Source: Moniliella sp. 'wahieum' (Eukaryota > Basidiomycota > Moniliellomycetes > Moniliellales > Moniliellaceae). From it: a stretch of DNA of 64,000 nt. The notes under the pieces are model-generated. The model was given only the letters and a program-made list of their open reading frames with translations, made no database searches and was not told the DNA's origin. The stretch covers positions 248,001 through 312,000 of the forward strand of contig RSEE01000021.1 of the NCBI GenBank assembly GCA_003971905.1, written 5' to 3'. Of this stretch, positions 46,868 through 58,239 are shown one piece after another (position 1 is the first letter of the stretch; each line of letters begins with the position of its first letter). The position numbers and the translations under genes are program-made.

Positions 46868-47840
46868 TTACAGGGAGAAATATACGGAGGCAGTACTAAG
46901 GAAAAGTAGGGGAAGGGACCCACCGTCGGAAAATTGAGTCTCAGTTCGCAGAGGAGTGTGAGATCCACGAACCCAGCTCAACCCCCCTCCCCTTTTGATC
47001 CGGTACCACGCAGGACGCCGGCGCCCTGGCTCACTCCGCTTCCCACTGGGATGAACCACCGCCCCGAGAGGATCGGCCTGCTCGAGAAGAATTACCCCCC
47101 CAAAAAGGGGTGTGACCACGTGCTTTACGTCCAGACGCTCATCCCTGAGAAAACACCGGAGGCCGTATGGCTTCACCACGCGCGAGATGACCGTCAAAAG
47201 ACGGCCATAGTCTTCATCCGCTTGGCACGCTGCAAAACTTGGATCGTGCAAACCATTGAGCAAACATGAGCAGAATAGCAAATCAGGGACAGGTTGAGCA
47301 CGCGAGCGGATCCATAGCTTGTAAACGATGCTGCGATGGCGCTCATCGTACTTGGTGGCGGACAAAGTGCCAATGCTAAGGTCCAGAAGTTGCCGCAAAA
47401 AGGAAAAGAGGTCCGCTGGTGATGATGACCGTAGCGTTGACAAAATTCAGAACAACGTGGACGCCATGCCTCCAGTTTCAGCAGAAATGCTGTTGGTCGA
47501 GCTCAGACGTTTGGTGGAAGGCGGTACGCAAGTCGTTGAAGTGGCGCGCGACGGACATTTGGGAAGACCGAATCAGGAAGAGAAAGAAAACACGAAACTC
47601 CAAGCCCTGAGGAAGAAGTGAAGGGACGTTGGCCAAAGCACGAGCCACCCGGTGGCTCAACGGAGCCGCCAGACTCAGTATCAGCATATATTTTCAGGCT
47701 CCAGTTGTTTGGCTTCAAGAGCAGTACAAAAGCAGACGTTGACCTGTCAACCGCCACGATCGTGCTGATGAACGCGCAGCACCACAACGCACAGAAAAAA
47801 AGGCAACCCCCCCTTCTTCTCTTGGTTGTGGCCGGGCTGC
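46868..47840 (-). CDS. Possible unidentified membrane-protein gene, low support
   Basis: Several minus-strand frames contain long hydrophobic stretches, such as CLFFCALWCCAFISTIVAV, LEFRVFFLFLIR and VLNLSLICYSAHVCSMVC, in neighbouring frames and in the same direction. The pattern resembles a multi-pass membrane protein broken by the frame changes seen in other genes of this window. No family was recognised and exon borders could not be set. It may also be non-coding. Confidence 0.25.
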
Positions 47841-47954
47841 CAGTGATAGGTCGCTCCGGGACTGGTGGGCTTTCCTTGGTGCATCAGGATAAACTGCGGG
47901 CGACACCACTGACCTCTCGATTGGGTTTGAGCGAACAGAGTGAGCCTACTGTGG

Positions 47955-47963
47955 TATATAAAA
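47955..47963 (+). promoter_or_regulatory. TATA box candidate for RPA12
   Basis: TATATAAAA about 175 bases upstream of the RPA12 start codon and in the right sense. Assignment is by position and sequence only. Confidence 0.4.
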
Positions 47964-48133
47964 GCGCAGCGTTTATCTTTTTTTGTGCTGGTTCATTCAG
48001 AATGCGGAGTCGGACGCGCGGAATTAGTAATTCCACGCCATATTTTTTTTTCAGTGCGCTACACCCTCTTGAGCTGCGGCAAGCCGGGGTTAACTCTGTC
48101 TCTACCATCCCGTACCCGTTTTCAAGCAGCGCA

Positions 48134-48582
48134 ATGGCCCCACGAGCAACTCCTGGTACGTCCCACACATACAGGAAGTTTTCAGGTTCCATGCGACTAA
48201 CGTTTGGATACAGACAAGATTGGCTCTCTGCTGTTTTGCAGTGCTTGCGGCAGCTTGCTGGACATGGTGTCGGATGACGATGTGATCAAGTGCGGTGCCT
48301 GCGGGACAGGACAAGATGCTCATGTTATGATGGGTTGACTGTCGGAACCCGTTCGCATGCGTCTGCATTTCCCTCGGTGCTCCGGCAAAAGGGCAGCTCG
48401 TATCGACGGTCCGGGAGGATGGGGAGGGCGGAGGAGAAAAGGCGGCGACGATCAACGAGCGTTGTCCGAAATGCAACCACCCCGAGTTGATGTCCAACTT
48501 CCAGCTCCGCTCGGCCGACGAGGGCTCCACTGTCTTTTACGACTGCCCAAAATGCGGATACTCGTTTAGCCAAAACAACTGA
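48134..48582 (+). CDS. RPA12: RNA polymerase I subunit Rpa12
   Basis: Small zinc-binding subunit of RNA polymerase I, needed for RNA cleavage and termination. Exon 1 is tiny (48,134-48,155, MAPRATP); an intron at 48,156-48,213 has GTACGT, CTAAC and CAG and restores the codon to give KIGSLLFCSACGSLLDM. The N-terminal zinc ribbon holds two CxxC pairs (CSAC, CGAC). The C-terminal TFIIS-like ribbon reads CPKCNHPELMSNFQLRSADE, then GSTVFYDCPKCGYSF and NN; the RSADE acidic loop is the family's catalytic hairpin. Two or three frame changes in the middle (first near 48,322) fit missing single bases. With them the length is about 125 residues, normal for the family. Confidence 0.93.
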
Positions 48583-50161
48583 CCGCCGCAAGGGTCTTTC
48601 TTACGTTGTTGCCAATGTGTCTTTACTTTCATGGACATGCTGGGGGGGGTTGGGATGGTTGATGACAACGCGATCGATGAGTTGGAAGGTTAGTCGACAA
48701 TGCCTGGTTGGTCATGTGACTGCGCAGGTCGGTATGCCGCGAGGAGGGACCGTGGACACAATTCGGCACTTTCCGAAATGATTAATGAGCCCCAGCAGGC
48801 AGCGTCACGTGGACGTTGTTTTCGCAAGGCGGCTTGGCTAATTGAAAGAATGGGAAAGGGCGGGGGTTCGCTGGTGTCTGCTGTCGGAGTTGCTGCATGG
48901 AGAGATGGTGGCCCAGATCTTGGTTGCACTGATGGATGGCACAGTCAAGCATAAAGCTCTTCAAGACCGCCGCGATCGCGGATTTGCCGGTTACCGGTTA
49001 CCCCGACCCAAGAGCTGGCTGGGACTGTGGGGTTGTGGTTGTGGATGGGTTCGGTGTGCATGTGAGCGCTTACTCATAGGCCTGGTCGTTAAATTGAAAC
49101 GTTGAACGTTGACGGCCGTAAAAACATGCAGCGCTAATAAGCGCTAGCGGGCACGCGTAACCGGCAACGTGTAACGCAGCTGACGCAGATGGCGTCTGGA
49201 AAGAGGATGGAGGGCATGCGCCTCAGCTGGGGCCGGTGCTGGTGGCCACGTCTTGGTCGACGTGGATTGGGCTGCGCCTTGCCAACGGGTGTGATGGCTG
49301 AGATGGAGGTGAGATGCGAGCATGTGAGATGTATATTGATGTTGAGCAACCCTAAGGCGGAAGCGCAGACGCAGAGCAGGGGAGGCCCAGCGCACGGGGC
49401 GCAGCGGAGCTAATGCGCGCATGCACGTGCCTGGGCATTGTGCTCCCGTGCCTGGCGCCGCCAATGTGAATGCGAGGCGGGTCCAATTCTGAGATCTGAT
49501 CGATGATCGAGATGATCGATCTGAGTAGGCTTTAAGCGCAAGCGTACCGCGTACGCCTCTGCGCCCTTGCAGCTTGCAGCATGGAGTGCGAGCAGCGATT
49601 AGGCCGGTTAATTAGTAAGGGCGGCGCTGCACGCACTGGCGGCGTCCCAGCTGCAGCGCTGCAGCCCAGCAGCGGCTCAGCGCGACGGACAGCCTTGGCC
49701 CGCCCGTCGCTGCTGCCACCCGCAGACGGGCCAGTGCCGCCGGGTGCATGCAGCACCAGGCCGCACGCAAGGGGCGCTGCGCTCAGCCGCTCAGCGGTCA
49801 GTTGGCCCACACGCGTGACGCATGATGCCTGACGCGCAAGGCACCAGGCCACACCCGGCGTACCCCACATCCCCAGAATGCATGGGCATCATGCATCACG
49901 CTTCCGCTCTGCAGCAGTGTGCGGCGAAAGCGGACACAAGCACAGCGCATCTCCCTCTGCGCAGCTGCTCAGCGCTCACGCTCACCCAGCCGTCACGCGT
50001 CACCAGCCATTGGCCACCTCCCCCGCCCGCCGCCACCACCGCCGCCGCCACGCCCACCGTCCCCACCAACCGCGGTCGCCTCCACGCTCCTGCCCTCCTG
50101 TGTCCGCTGCGGCTGGCTGCCCCCCCCGCAGTCTCTGCCTGCCGCACACATCCTACGCCCC
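48583..50161. other. Intergenic region, 1.6 kb
   Basis: No gene supported. Contains TTGAACGTTGACGG at about 49,102, GATCGATGATC strings at about 49,498-49,522, and an ATCATGCATCACG string near 49,889. Part of it may be the 5' end of the following gene, whose start is uncertain. Confidence 0.4.
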
Positions 50162-53100
50162 ATGCCCACCCACACCGTCGCCGCGGCGGTCCCCAGTCTG
50201 CCCCGCCCTCCCCCTGCCCTTCCGCGAATCCTCCCCGCCCGAGTTGACGCGCAACACGCCCTCCCCCACCAGCTCCGCGCCCGTCACAACCAGCAGCGAC
50301 GGCGTCCCCAGCGACCCTGAACGCGACGCCGCCCCATCCGCCCTCAAGCAGCACGCCCCGTCTGCTTCGCGTGCCCACGCCACGCCCATGCACTCGGACA
50401 ATGCCCCGGGCTCCTCCGATGCTCTTTCGAACACCCGCTCCTGGCAGCCCGACATGGCTGGTGCTCTGTCGCACGCCCACCCACCCACACCCCGTCAAGC
50501 TTGAAGCATCGGGCCACGACGCCATGTTTGACGAGATGATCTGCTCTGACAGTGTTGGGTACGTACCATCATGCATCATGCCCTCATCCAGTTCGAGTTT
50601 GCCCGTCGCCCTGCGCGCTGACCTCCCCCCCCCATCCATAATTTGCATGTTGCAGTCCCGCCATCTCGCAGGCTGCCGCTGCTGCCACGCCCCTCGCCCA
50701 AGCCCCCTGGGACCCCCCCCCACTACACCCCAGCGTATCGGCTACCGAGTTCCGAGACGACGCTTCGGCGGTCGGCTCGTCTGTGACGGGCAGGAGCGCG
50801 TATAGTCGTGCCATGCGGAAACGGGGATCCGATGCATCTACGAACCTGGCTCAATTTGGTGTGGGCTCCCACTATAGCCACACCAGCGACGCCGATCTAG
50901 GCTACACGGCCAAGACCATTGTTCGCCCTCCCCGAGACCAGCTGGGCAAACTGCAAGTTCACGTGCATGGCGTAGCACTCATTGGGGCCAAGAGTCGTGT
51001 GGAGACGCAAATCCGCATGCGCATCGAACTCGTTCGCAACAAGGTGTATTCCGCCGGAAGTTCCGATCCTCAGTATGCAGAGGAATTGGCACCTGCCTTG
51101 GGTATGTCCTCGAGCCAAGCGGCTAGCACTGCCCAGGCCCGCTTTGGACCCCCAGAGTTGTGGCAGCGCATTGGAAGCTTCACCCACGTCAAGTTTACCT
51201 CCGGGAACAGGAACTCGGCGGAAAAGCCGCAAGTTTAAGGAGCCGCAGGTTGATCCACAACAGACGTTGTTTCTCGATGCAACTGTGGTCAACGCTACCT
51301 CACCTCACGACCGCGTCTATGTTTGTGAGGGATGCCGGACGAGGGAGCGCAAGCGTATCCTCCGGATGAAGGGCCGATCGAAGCACAACGGTGACACAAA
51401 CAAGGCTACCAGTACCGGCGACAGTGCCGGCGACACGGGTAGTGCGGACGGAGCCGAGGCGACCGTAAGGGTTCTGGGCTTGAGGCCGAGGAACCCCCAC
51501 CGTGGAGGAGATCCAAGCGCTTGGCATTGATCCTTCTTCCAAATGCGGTCCAGCTAGCTTTGGGAGTACGGGAAGAGCGGGCACGGGAGCGCGTTGTTGT
51601 GTTCAACACGGGCGACTTTGTCGAGTTTCACAATGGCGAGGCTGTCCTGCCCACTCGCATCACCTGCTACTGTCGGCATCACAAGGAGAAAATTGGCTTT
51701 TGCATTATCTTCACCCTGCGAGACTGGACAGGGCAGCTGCTTGCCACGGGCACTACTCCGCCCATTATGATCACTGACGATCACAAGACCTCTCAAGGCC
51801 CTCAAGCCCAGGCCCAAATACAAGCCCAGGCCGATGCTCTCGCCGAGGTGCTCACCCAAGCCCGCGCTAATAGGGCGGCCAGCCTTCGTGCGCAAGGATT
51901 CACTCCTCCTCCGCCATTCAACTTGGACCGCGACACTTCTTCTTCCATGTCGTCCCAGCCGATGGCCCGTCCCCCATATGGGTTGGATAGTGCGGGCAGC
52001 ATCCCCGTCCAGGACAGCACTGCAGGTCGCATGTCTAAAGAGCGGCGTAAGAGCTCAAGTTCGCGATCGAAGCCATACGCCCGCCGGGCTAGCTATGCTT
52101 CCTCGTCGCAGACGATGGGTTCTGCACACGCACGTCCGCCACATCGACACCCTTCTCGCTCCTCCTCCCGCCACAGCCGACACGCTCATGTCCCTGATTC
52201 GAACGATGGGGTTGTGCCGGAATTTGATCCTCGCATGTCGATAACCTCGACGGCTTCGCTTCAGCCCCCTGATGCCTCGCTTCACTCGCGCAAGAGTGTC
52301 GTCAGTCCGCTGTCTGCCCCGGAAGCGCAGCACGTCGATTCGCCCGTCTCCAGTCATGGCACAGTGCCAACGGGCCCGGTGCCTATATCCGCGCTCCAAT
52401 CCGGTTGGCACCAGGTACGCTTCAACCTTTGTCCGAACCAGAGGCGTTCTCTGCACTGAACCCTCCCGATGATAATTTCCCGGTCTATCCGGACTCGGCC
52501 ATGCTTCTTCAAGCCTATTCGTTGCTCAGGCTCAGGCCGAAGCGACGTTTGGGAACAACCCCATGTTTTTCAATAGCCAAGGCCAGCCCAATCCGCATGG
52601 TATGCCGCCATGCTCTCTGCGATGCAATCGCTTCGCAATGGGCCACAGGCCAACACGGCTGGGGAGAACCCATCTGTGCCTCTTCCCCCCGCCCTTTCGA
52701 CTGTTCCCCCGGTCCCCCCTAGCCCTCGAGCTAGCGTGGCTGGGCTGGTCGACGTGCCAATGGACACATCGGGGAGTCAGGCCAGTGTGCAACCCACATC
52801 GCAGACTCCCAATGGGGAAAGCCTTGCTATTGTCCGCCCAAGATTACCCAACTCATCCCGTACGAGGGCCCTATTACGGGAGGAATTGAAGTTACTGTGC
52901 TGGGGACAATTTTGTCGAGGGCATCAGCGCCGTCTTTGGAGACTCTCCGGCCATCTCTACTAAGTATGGGCCAAGAACACGCTGGTCTGTCTTCTTCCTC
53001 CCGCATGCACCCCAGGTCCGGTGGTTGTCAGCCTGCGTCTACCCGACATGCGAAGCCCCTATCCTTCCGAAACTGATGATCACGCGGCCCCACTGGCCTT

Positions 53101-54887
53101 CTTTACCTACGTGGACCATGCGGACCGTTCGTTGATGGAACTCGCTCTGCAAGTGGTGGGGCTCAAGATGACTGGTCAGATGCACTCGGCGCGGGATGTT
53201 GCGATGCGCGTGGTTGGGTCCGGCGCTGGGAATGGGGTCTTTCAGCCGGGATGGGGCGGGGCTCGTCGACGGCTGGGGTAGATGGGCAGGAACGCTTGGC
53301 CGACGAGGACGGGTTGCATCACCGTTTTCCGGCCTTGCTCACCTCGCTGGCGCCCAGTCGTCCAAACCGTTCAACTTGCAAGATTCGCTCTTATCGTTAC
53401 TGGCGCTGTCGGATGAGCGCGTTGCGGTTCCGCCTTGGCCTGCCGAAACCGAGGAGTCTGCCGCGCCATGGTGCTCCTCTGCCCGCCTGGCTCCCCACCA
53501 GCGCGGGCGTGCGATTGGCCTGACCAATCCCGCTGGGCAAACGCTGCTTCACCTGGCTGTCGTGCTGGACTTGCCACGGCTGGTGGACGAGTGCTTGCTG
53601 CGTCGGGGCGCGCCGGTGAACGCGCAAGATGCATGTGGCCTCACCCCGCTCCACTTTGCCGCCCTCCAGGGCGCACGGACGTGGCGCGTCCTTGTTGCGC
53701 CACTTTGCCAACCCCTGGGCGCTGACGCGCACGCGCCTTTCGCCTCTCCACCTCGCTTGCTCCGCCGGACACGACGAGGTGGCGGTGCTCCTCGAGACGC
53801 ATGTTGCCCTTGTTGGTGCTGCGCCGTGGGCACGCGTGCCCATGCCCACGACGCACACGGCGCACACCGAAGCTGGTCGGAATCGGAATCAGAATCAGAA
53901 TCAGAGGCCGAGTCGGAATCCGACTCGTCCTCCGCTGCCCAGGAGCGCGAAAGCCAGAGTGACGCTGGCGTCGCGGAAGTATCACGTACCCCCGCCTGGT
54001 GGCCCTGGGGCCCCGGTGCACCTCGGTGGATGAAGACAACATGTCATCCAGCTGCCGGTCCGCGTCCGCGTCCGAGTCCGAGTCTGCGTCCGAGTCTGAT
54101 TTGGACGCGCGTCCGGCTCGTGTCCAGGCTCCTGCGCCCGTGGTCTGCTCGGATTGGCAAGCCGGGTTGGGTTCCTTGGCAAGGGAAAAGCCAGAAGCGA
54201 TGGTGGGTCCATCAAGGAGGCAGTGTCCCCCGAGAAGTTGGCCGGGTCGGAAAAGAGGGCAGTGTGTCGGAGGAAAAGAAAGCTCTTGCGGCCCGCTTGG
54301 CGGGAACGGCCTCCATGTCGATGTCCATGGCAGGGGAGACCAAGGCAGGAGCGGTCCCGTCGGTCAAGGCGGCTGCCGAGAAGCCACCGCGCTCCTTTGG
54401 CCTGTCCAAGTTGCAGCACTTCTCCCCTGCTGCCTTTACCGCTGCACCCATCTCGGTCTTCACGTGGCGTTCCCTCGAGCGAGCACGTGGGGATGCAGAG
54501 GCAGAGATCAGCAAGGAGGTTGGGCCCCAGCCTCCGGCCTACGATACCGCCGCAGCTTCCTCCTTACCCGTGTCGCACCCTCCTCCCCGGCGCGGCTCTT
54601 CTTCCGGCGGGGCGGGCGGGACCGCGATGCGCAAGCGCGGGTCCAAGGGCAAGTCCAAGGATGATGGTTGGGATCCGTCCGCAGCGCGGCTCATGGCTTC
54701 CACTGGGGGTCAAGTCGGCCAGGGGAGGGCGCGCCCTGCCTGGTGGGAGGACCGGATGTTGGTGCTGTTTTGGGTGCCGGCTCTGCTGGTGGCACTAGTG
54801 GTTTTTGGTCGTCTCTTCGGGCCGGTGGTGCACCTGTTCGAGGCCCTGCGCCAAGGAAGCCTGTTCAAGCTGTATCCTGATGCGTGA
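50162..54887 (+). CDS. MGA2: Membrane-tethered transcription factor of the Mga2/Spt23 type
   Basis: Mga2 and Spt23 sit in the ER or nuclear membrane, sense lipid saturation, are cut by ubiquitin-proteasome processing and switch on the fatty-acid desaturase gene. Order seen: a Ser/Pro-rich N-terminus; an intron at 50,559-50,655 joining SDSVG to PAISQAAAAA; the conserved domain with GAKSRVETQIRMRIELV, RIGSFTHVKF, HDRVYVCEGCRTRERKR, GEAVLPTRITCYCRHHKEK and TGTTPPIMITDDHK; a Gln/Ser-rich linker; an IPT/TIG domain (IPYEGPITGGIEVTVLG, near 52,850); ankyrin repeats from 53,530 (GQTLLHLAVVLDLPRLVDEC, GLTPLHFAALQG, SPLHLACSAGHDEVAVLLE); and a C-terminal membrane helix (MLVLFWVPALLVALVVFG) with a short tail. 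Many frame changes. The start is uncertain, anywhere in 49,878-50,390. Confidence 0.88.
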
Positions 54888-56216
54888 CGAACGTCCACGT
54901 CAGATGGGAGTCTGCCTTTCATCCCACCCACCCCCTGTCCTCGTCCCTTCGAAAATATTAAGTGGGGGCCCCGCTACCGCGTCCCTCCGCCCGCTCCTGT
55001 GGCCGTTTGCCCGTCGTCCTTGGCCCTTTTGACTTTTTGTACCGTTGTTTGCCCGCACGTTATGCATTTGCCGTTCTTGTTTGCCTTTATGCTTCTGTTT
55101 CTGTTTCTGTTTTTTCTGTTTCTGTTTTCTGTTTTCTGTTTCTGTATCGGTTTCGGTTTCGGTTTCCGTATTGGCCTTTCGCCACCTTGGCTCTTGGAGC
55201 ACGGGCCCGCCAGCCCTGCGCCATCCAACCCCTTGAGCGAGCATGGCTTGGGACGATGGAGGTGATGTGCTGGGCGTGCCCACGATGGTGCGAGAGACAT
55301 TCCTTCCCCCTGTGGGCATATCACTCTGGCGATATCCACGCCCACGATGCTTGTGTACCCCTTCCCCCTTCTTCGTGGACTTATAACTTGTACCCCCCCC
55401 CATGTCCAAGCGAAAATCGTTGCCTAGAATCGACCCGTATTGAAATGAAAAGTACACGGTCCAAATAGGAGCGCGTCCCTTGCCGCGGGAATCGCGCCAA
55501 CAGAGTACGCTCGCTATCCATCCGTGTTCCTGCCTTTTCCTACCTTTTCCTACGAAAGGCACCGGCCGCCTGTCGCACACGACAGACGAGACGGAGAGAA
55601 AAGCAAAGCAACCAACGCAAGCTGGAAGGGGGGGCAGTGTTGTGGTGTCGTCATCGCCGTCATCGAATCGGTCCTCCAGACGGCCATATTACGGCGAGGG
55701 GAAGGCAGAAGGATCAAGACGAGAATGTCCCAGTGGCTGCTGCGTCCACCTCGTGATGGTTGGTTGGGTTGGGTCCCAGTCCAGGGCCCACAGAAGCGTA
55801 CATGGATGGGTGTCTGGAGATTTTGATGCCATATCCTGCTCCTCTGTTATATAACACCCAACAGAGTCGTCTCGACTACTAAGCGTGCGGGGGGTCGTTT
55901 GGCTCAAGGGATGAAAAAAGTGGCTGAGCTTCTCCTCCAGGCCAGTCCAAGGCATCGCAATCGCAAGGAGACCAAACCCATGCACAGATGGCAGAGAATC
56001 ATGCCTTCGTTCAACAGATAGGCGTAGGAGAGAAGGTGGAACTGAGAGATCTGGGCTACTAGTGAGTTCACCGTTTGGATGAAAGCAAGTGGCTATAATG
56101 CTCACTGGTCTAAGTATACCGACCAAGCGATCTGTAGATACTCCCGAACATCAGCCCATGGCTCTGGCCCAAATCAGACCGACATATATGAAGCACATTG
56201 TGGGAGCTTCTGGAGC
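54888..56216. other. Convergent spacer after the Mga2-like gene
   Basis: No gene supported. A simple-sequence tract lies at 55,092-55,168. A minus-strand frame of over 200 codons across 54,900-55,580 is driven by that tract and is not convincing. Confidence 0.4.
55092..55168. repeat. TTTCTG / GGTTTC simple-sequence tract
   Basis: Alternating TTTCTG and TTTTCTG units that turn into (GGTTTC) units at the right end. Strongly T-biased on the plus strand. Confidence 0.85.
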
Positions 56217-57206
56217 TCAAGCAGGTAACAAGTTGCTCCCGTGCAACCCTCGCGCACCAAGAGAGGAGTGCCACTGAAAGCATACGAACCAGTGGACGAA
56301 AAAGAACCGGCGTCGGCGGACCAGGCCGATGCTGTGCCCATCCCATCCCCACCCGGCCGTGACGCGCTGGCGGAGTGCCGACTGTGTTCTGTGCTCTTTG
56401 GGAGGCTGCAACCCGAGTGCATCATCATGCATAGACAAGTTGTAGCGCGATAAGAGATGCGGGATAGCGGCCAGTTGAGGACCGTAGCGTGCGCATTGTC
56501 GTAGAGCTCAAACAGTGGGACCGCCAACAATTTCATGTTCTTTGGCACGGCCAAGACTTGCTCCATAGCAAGCGCGGGTGCGCTGGGTTAGTACGATGCA
56601 GGCCACACTCTGTGGTGGGGAATAGCCCACGCAGCGGAAGAGCAGACGCACTGGTGGTAGGCATGTTGATAGGTTACAGTCGCTTGCATTCTTTGGGCTT
56701 GGTGATGTGGGGCGGGATGTAGGGATACATAAATGTCTCGAACGCAGGGCGCCACCACTGGGACAGAATGTCGCCAATGTCCCAGTCGCCCCCGGTGCCA
56801 GCATCGGGCCCATCGGGCCCATAGGAAGAAGGGTCGGTCGGGTCGGGGGCTAGACGGCGGTCCATGCGTTCCCGCAAGCCCTCCACCTCGTCCTCGCCTG
56901 GGCGGAGGTAGTCGCCAGGCCTAGGCATCGAACCTGCGGTCAGCCAATCCGTGTACACACACGCAGTTCACACAGGCACACGTACAGCTTGAAGAACGAG
57001 TTGGCAATCTGCAGCATCAACACATGAGGATGGCCGTGGTCGTGGACCAGAAGCACGCCCTCGACGGTGCGACGCATGCCGTAGTCCTCGTAGTTGTTCT
57101 GCAGGCGCTGCAGACGCGCCGCCACGCTCGGATCCTCCTCGGGCTGCGCATCCTTGGTGGTGAAGGTGAACGCCGAGAGCGGCTGGAGGATGATTGTCGA
57201 CGCCAT
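56217..57206 (-). CDS. NUDT21: Cleavage factor Im 25 kDa subunit (NUDT21/CPSF5)
   Basis: RNA-binding Nudix-fold protein of the pre-mRNA 3'-end cleavage machinery, which recognises UGUA. Exon 1 (56,996-57,206): IILQPLSAFTFTTKDAQPEE, YEDYGMRRTVEGVLLVHDH, PHVLMLQIANSFFKL. Intron 56,921-56,995 (GTACGT). Exon 2: PGDYLRPGEDEVEGL, a Gly/Asp/Pro-rich insert, and WWRPAFETFMYPYIPPHITK. Intron 56,583-56,677 (GTAACC, CTAAC). Exon 3: MEQVLAVPKNMKLLAVPLFE, LYDNA, AYGPQLAAIPHLLSRYNLSM. A missing base near 56,505 separates the last two. The frame then continues beyond the normal family end to a stop at 56,217; another frame runs to 56,174, so the C-terminus is uncertain. Confidence 0.9.
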
Positions 57207-57371
57207 CGCCGCGTGGTGGAGTGGGGCGGCCGGCGCGACGGGGGCGGCCCGAAGGCGGCGAGCGGCGGCCAGGGTGGCTCATTAAAATCGGCGCGGAATT
57301 GAATGCCGCCCCGCCCATTCCGCCCGTCCCGTCGCCCTGGCCTGGCGCAGCGCCGCCCAGGCGGCCCTTCG

Positions 57372-57383
57372 TTGAACGTTCAA
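57372..57383. promoter_or_regulatory. TTGAACGTTCAA palindrome between NUDT21 and RPC31
   Basis: A perfect 12-base palindrome in the 267-base gap between two divergent genes, 165 bases from one start and 90 from the other. A GTGAACATTC variant follows at 57,389. Probable shared promoter element; function inferred from position and recurrence. Confidence 0.55.
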
Positions 57384-57473
57384 GTCGCGTGAACATTCGC
57401 CTCCGTCGAGCCCAGGCCCCACCTTTTTTTTCGCCCCCAGCCGGCCACCCCCCCCCCACTCGACCGACACACC

Positions 57474-58239
57474 ATGTCCGGACGAGGCGGTCGCGGCGGC
57501 TTTCGCGGAGGCCGTGCCGGACGGTCGCGGCGGTGGGCGTGACATGCCCATGGGAGACATCTCGTTCCAGGAAATGCAGGACGCCGCACGCGCAGCTGCC
57601 CAGCTCCATCCCGTGCGTCCTCCCTTCCCCTCCCTCCCATTCTCGTCTTCCCTCACCCTTGGCTTCTTTCCGCCAGCTACTTGACTAACACTTGCACATT
57701 CTCTACAGAACAAGGATACGGTGCCTGTGCTGGCAGCGCCGACGGACAAAGAGGTGCGCAATGCCCTCTTTCAGCTAAGCTACCTCCGCCGCCAGCGGTT
57801 TTCCCCCTACTGGCCTACCATCACCCCCCCCAAGACGGCTGCGACAACAGCCAAGGCGAGCGCAACCTTGACGGGTCCATCGGCATCCTCTTCTCCCCAG
57901 CCAGCCAGCCTGAAGGAGGTCAAGATGCAAAAGGAGGTGTTTCCGCAAGATGTTTGGCGGATGTACATGGAGGGCGAGACCAAACGTGCGCTGCGGGCCG
58001 CGCGTCGCCAGGCGCGGACGAAGATTGATTGGGCCGTGTTTGACGTGGCTGGAGCTGGTGAGGGTGCTGGTGGTGAAGCAGGAGCTGCGGACGCTGCGGG
58101 CGGCTTGTCGGAGGAAGAGGTTGGGGATTATGAGGACGAGGTCGACGATGATTACAACCAAAACTACTTTGACCCAGGCGACGACGACGGCGACGATGGC
58201 GACGATGGTGGCGACGATGGTGGGGGCACATTCGAGTAG
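57474..58239 (+). CDS. RPC31: RNA polymerase III subunit Rpc31
   Basis: Rpc31 (human POLR3G/RPC7) belongs to the Pol III-specific subcomplex needed for initiation. The gene starts MSGRGGRGGFRGGRAG, a Gly/Arg-rich N-terminus usual in fungal members, then DISFQEMQDAARAAAQLHP. An intron at 57,613-57,708 (GTGCGT, CTAAC, CAG) is followed by VRNALFQLSYLRRQRFSPYW, LKEVKMQKEVFPQDVWRMYM, RQARTKIDWAVFD and an acidic tail with DDDYNQNYFDPGDDDGDD, the family's hallmark ending. One frame change of two bases or equivalent near 57,525 breaks exon 1. About 220 residues. Shares a short divergent promoter with NUDT21. Confidence 0.87.

Noticed and set aside
46868-47443. 191-codon minus-strand frame taken as a complete gene
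   Set aside because: Its second half looks like a wrong-frame translation with no domain; only the hydrophobic segments around it are suggestive, so the locus is listed as doubtful.
54900-55580. Minus-strand frame of 226 codons
   Set aside because: Much of it is a Lys/Gln/Thr/Glu repeat produced by the simple-sequence tract at 55,092-55,168, and it has no recognisable domain.
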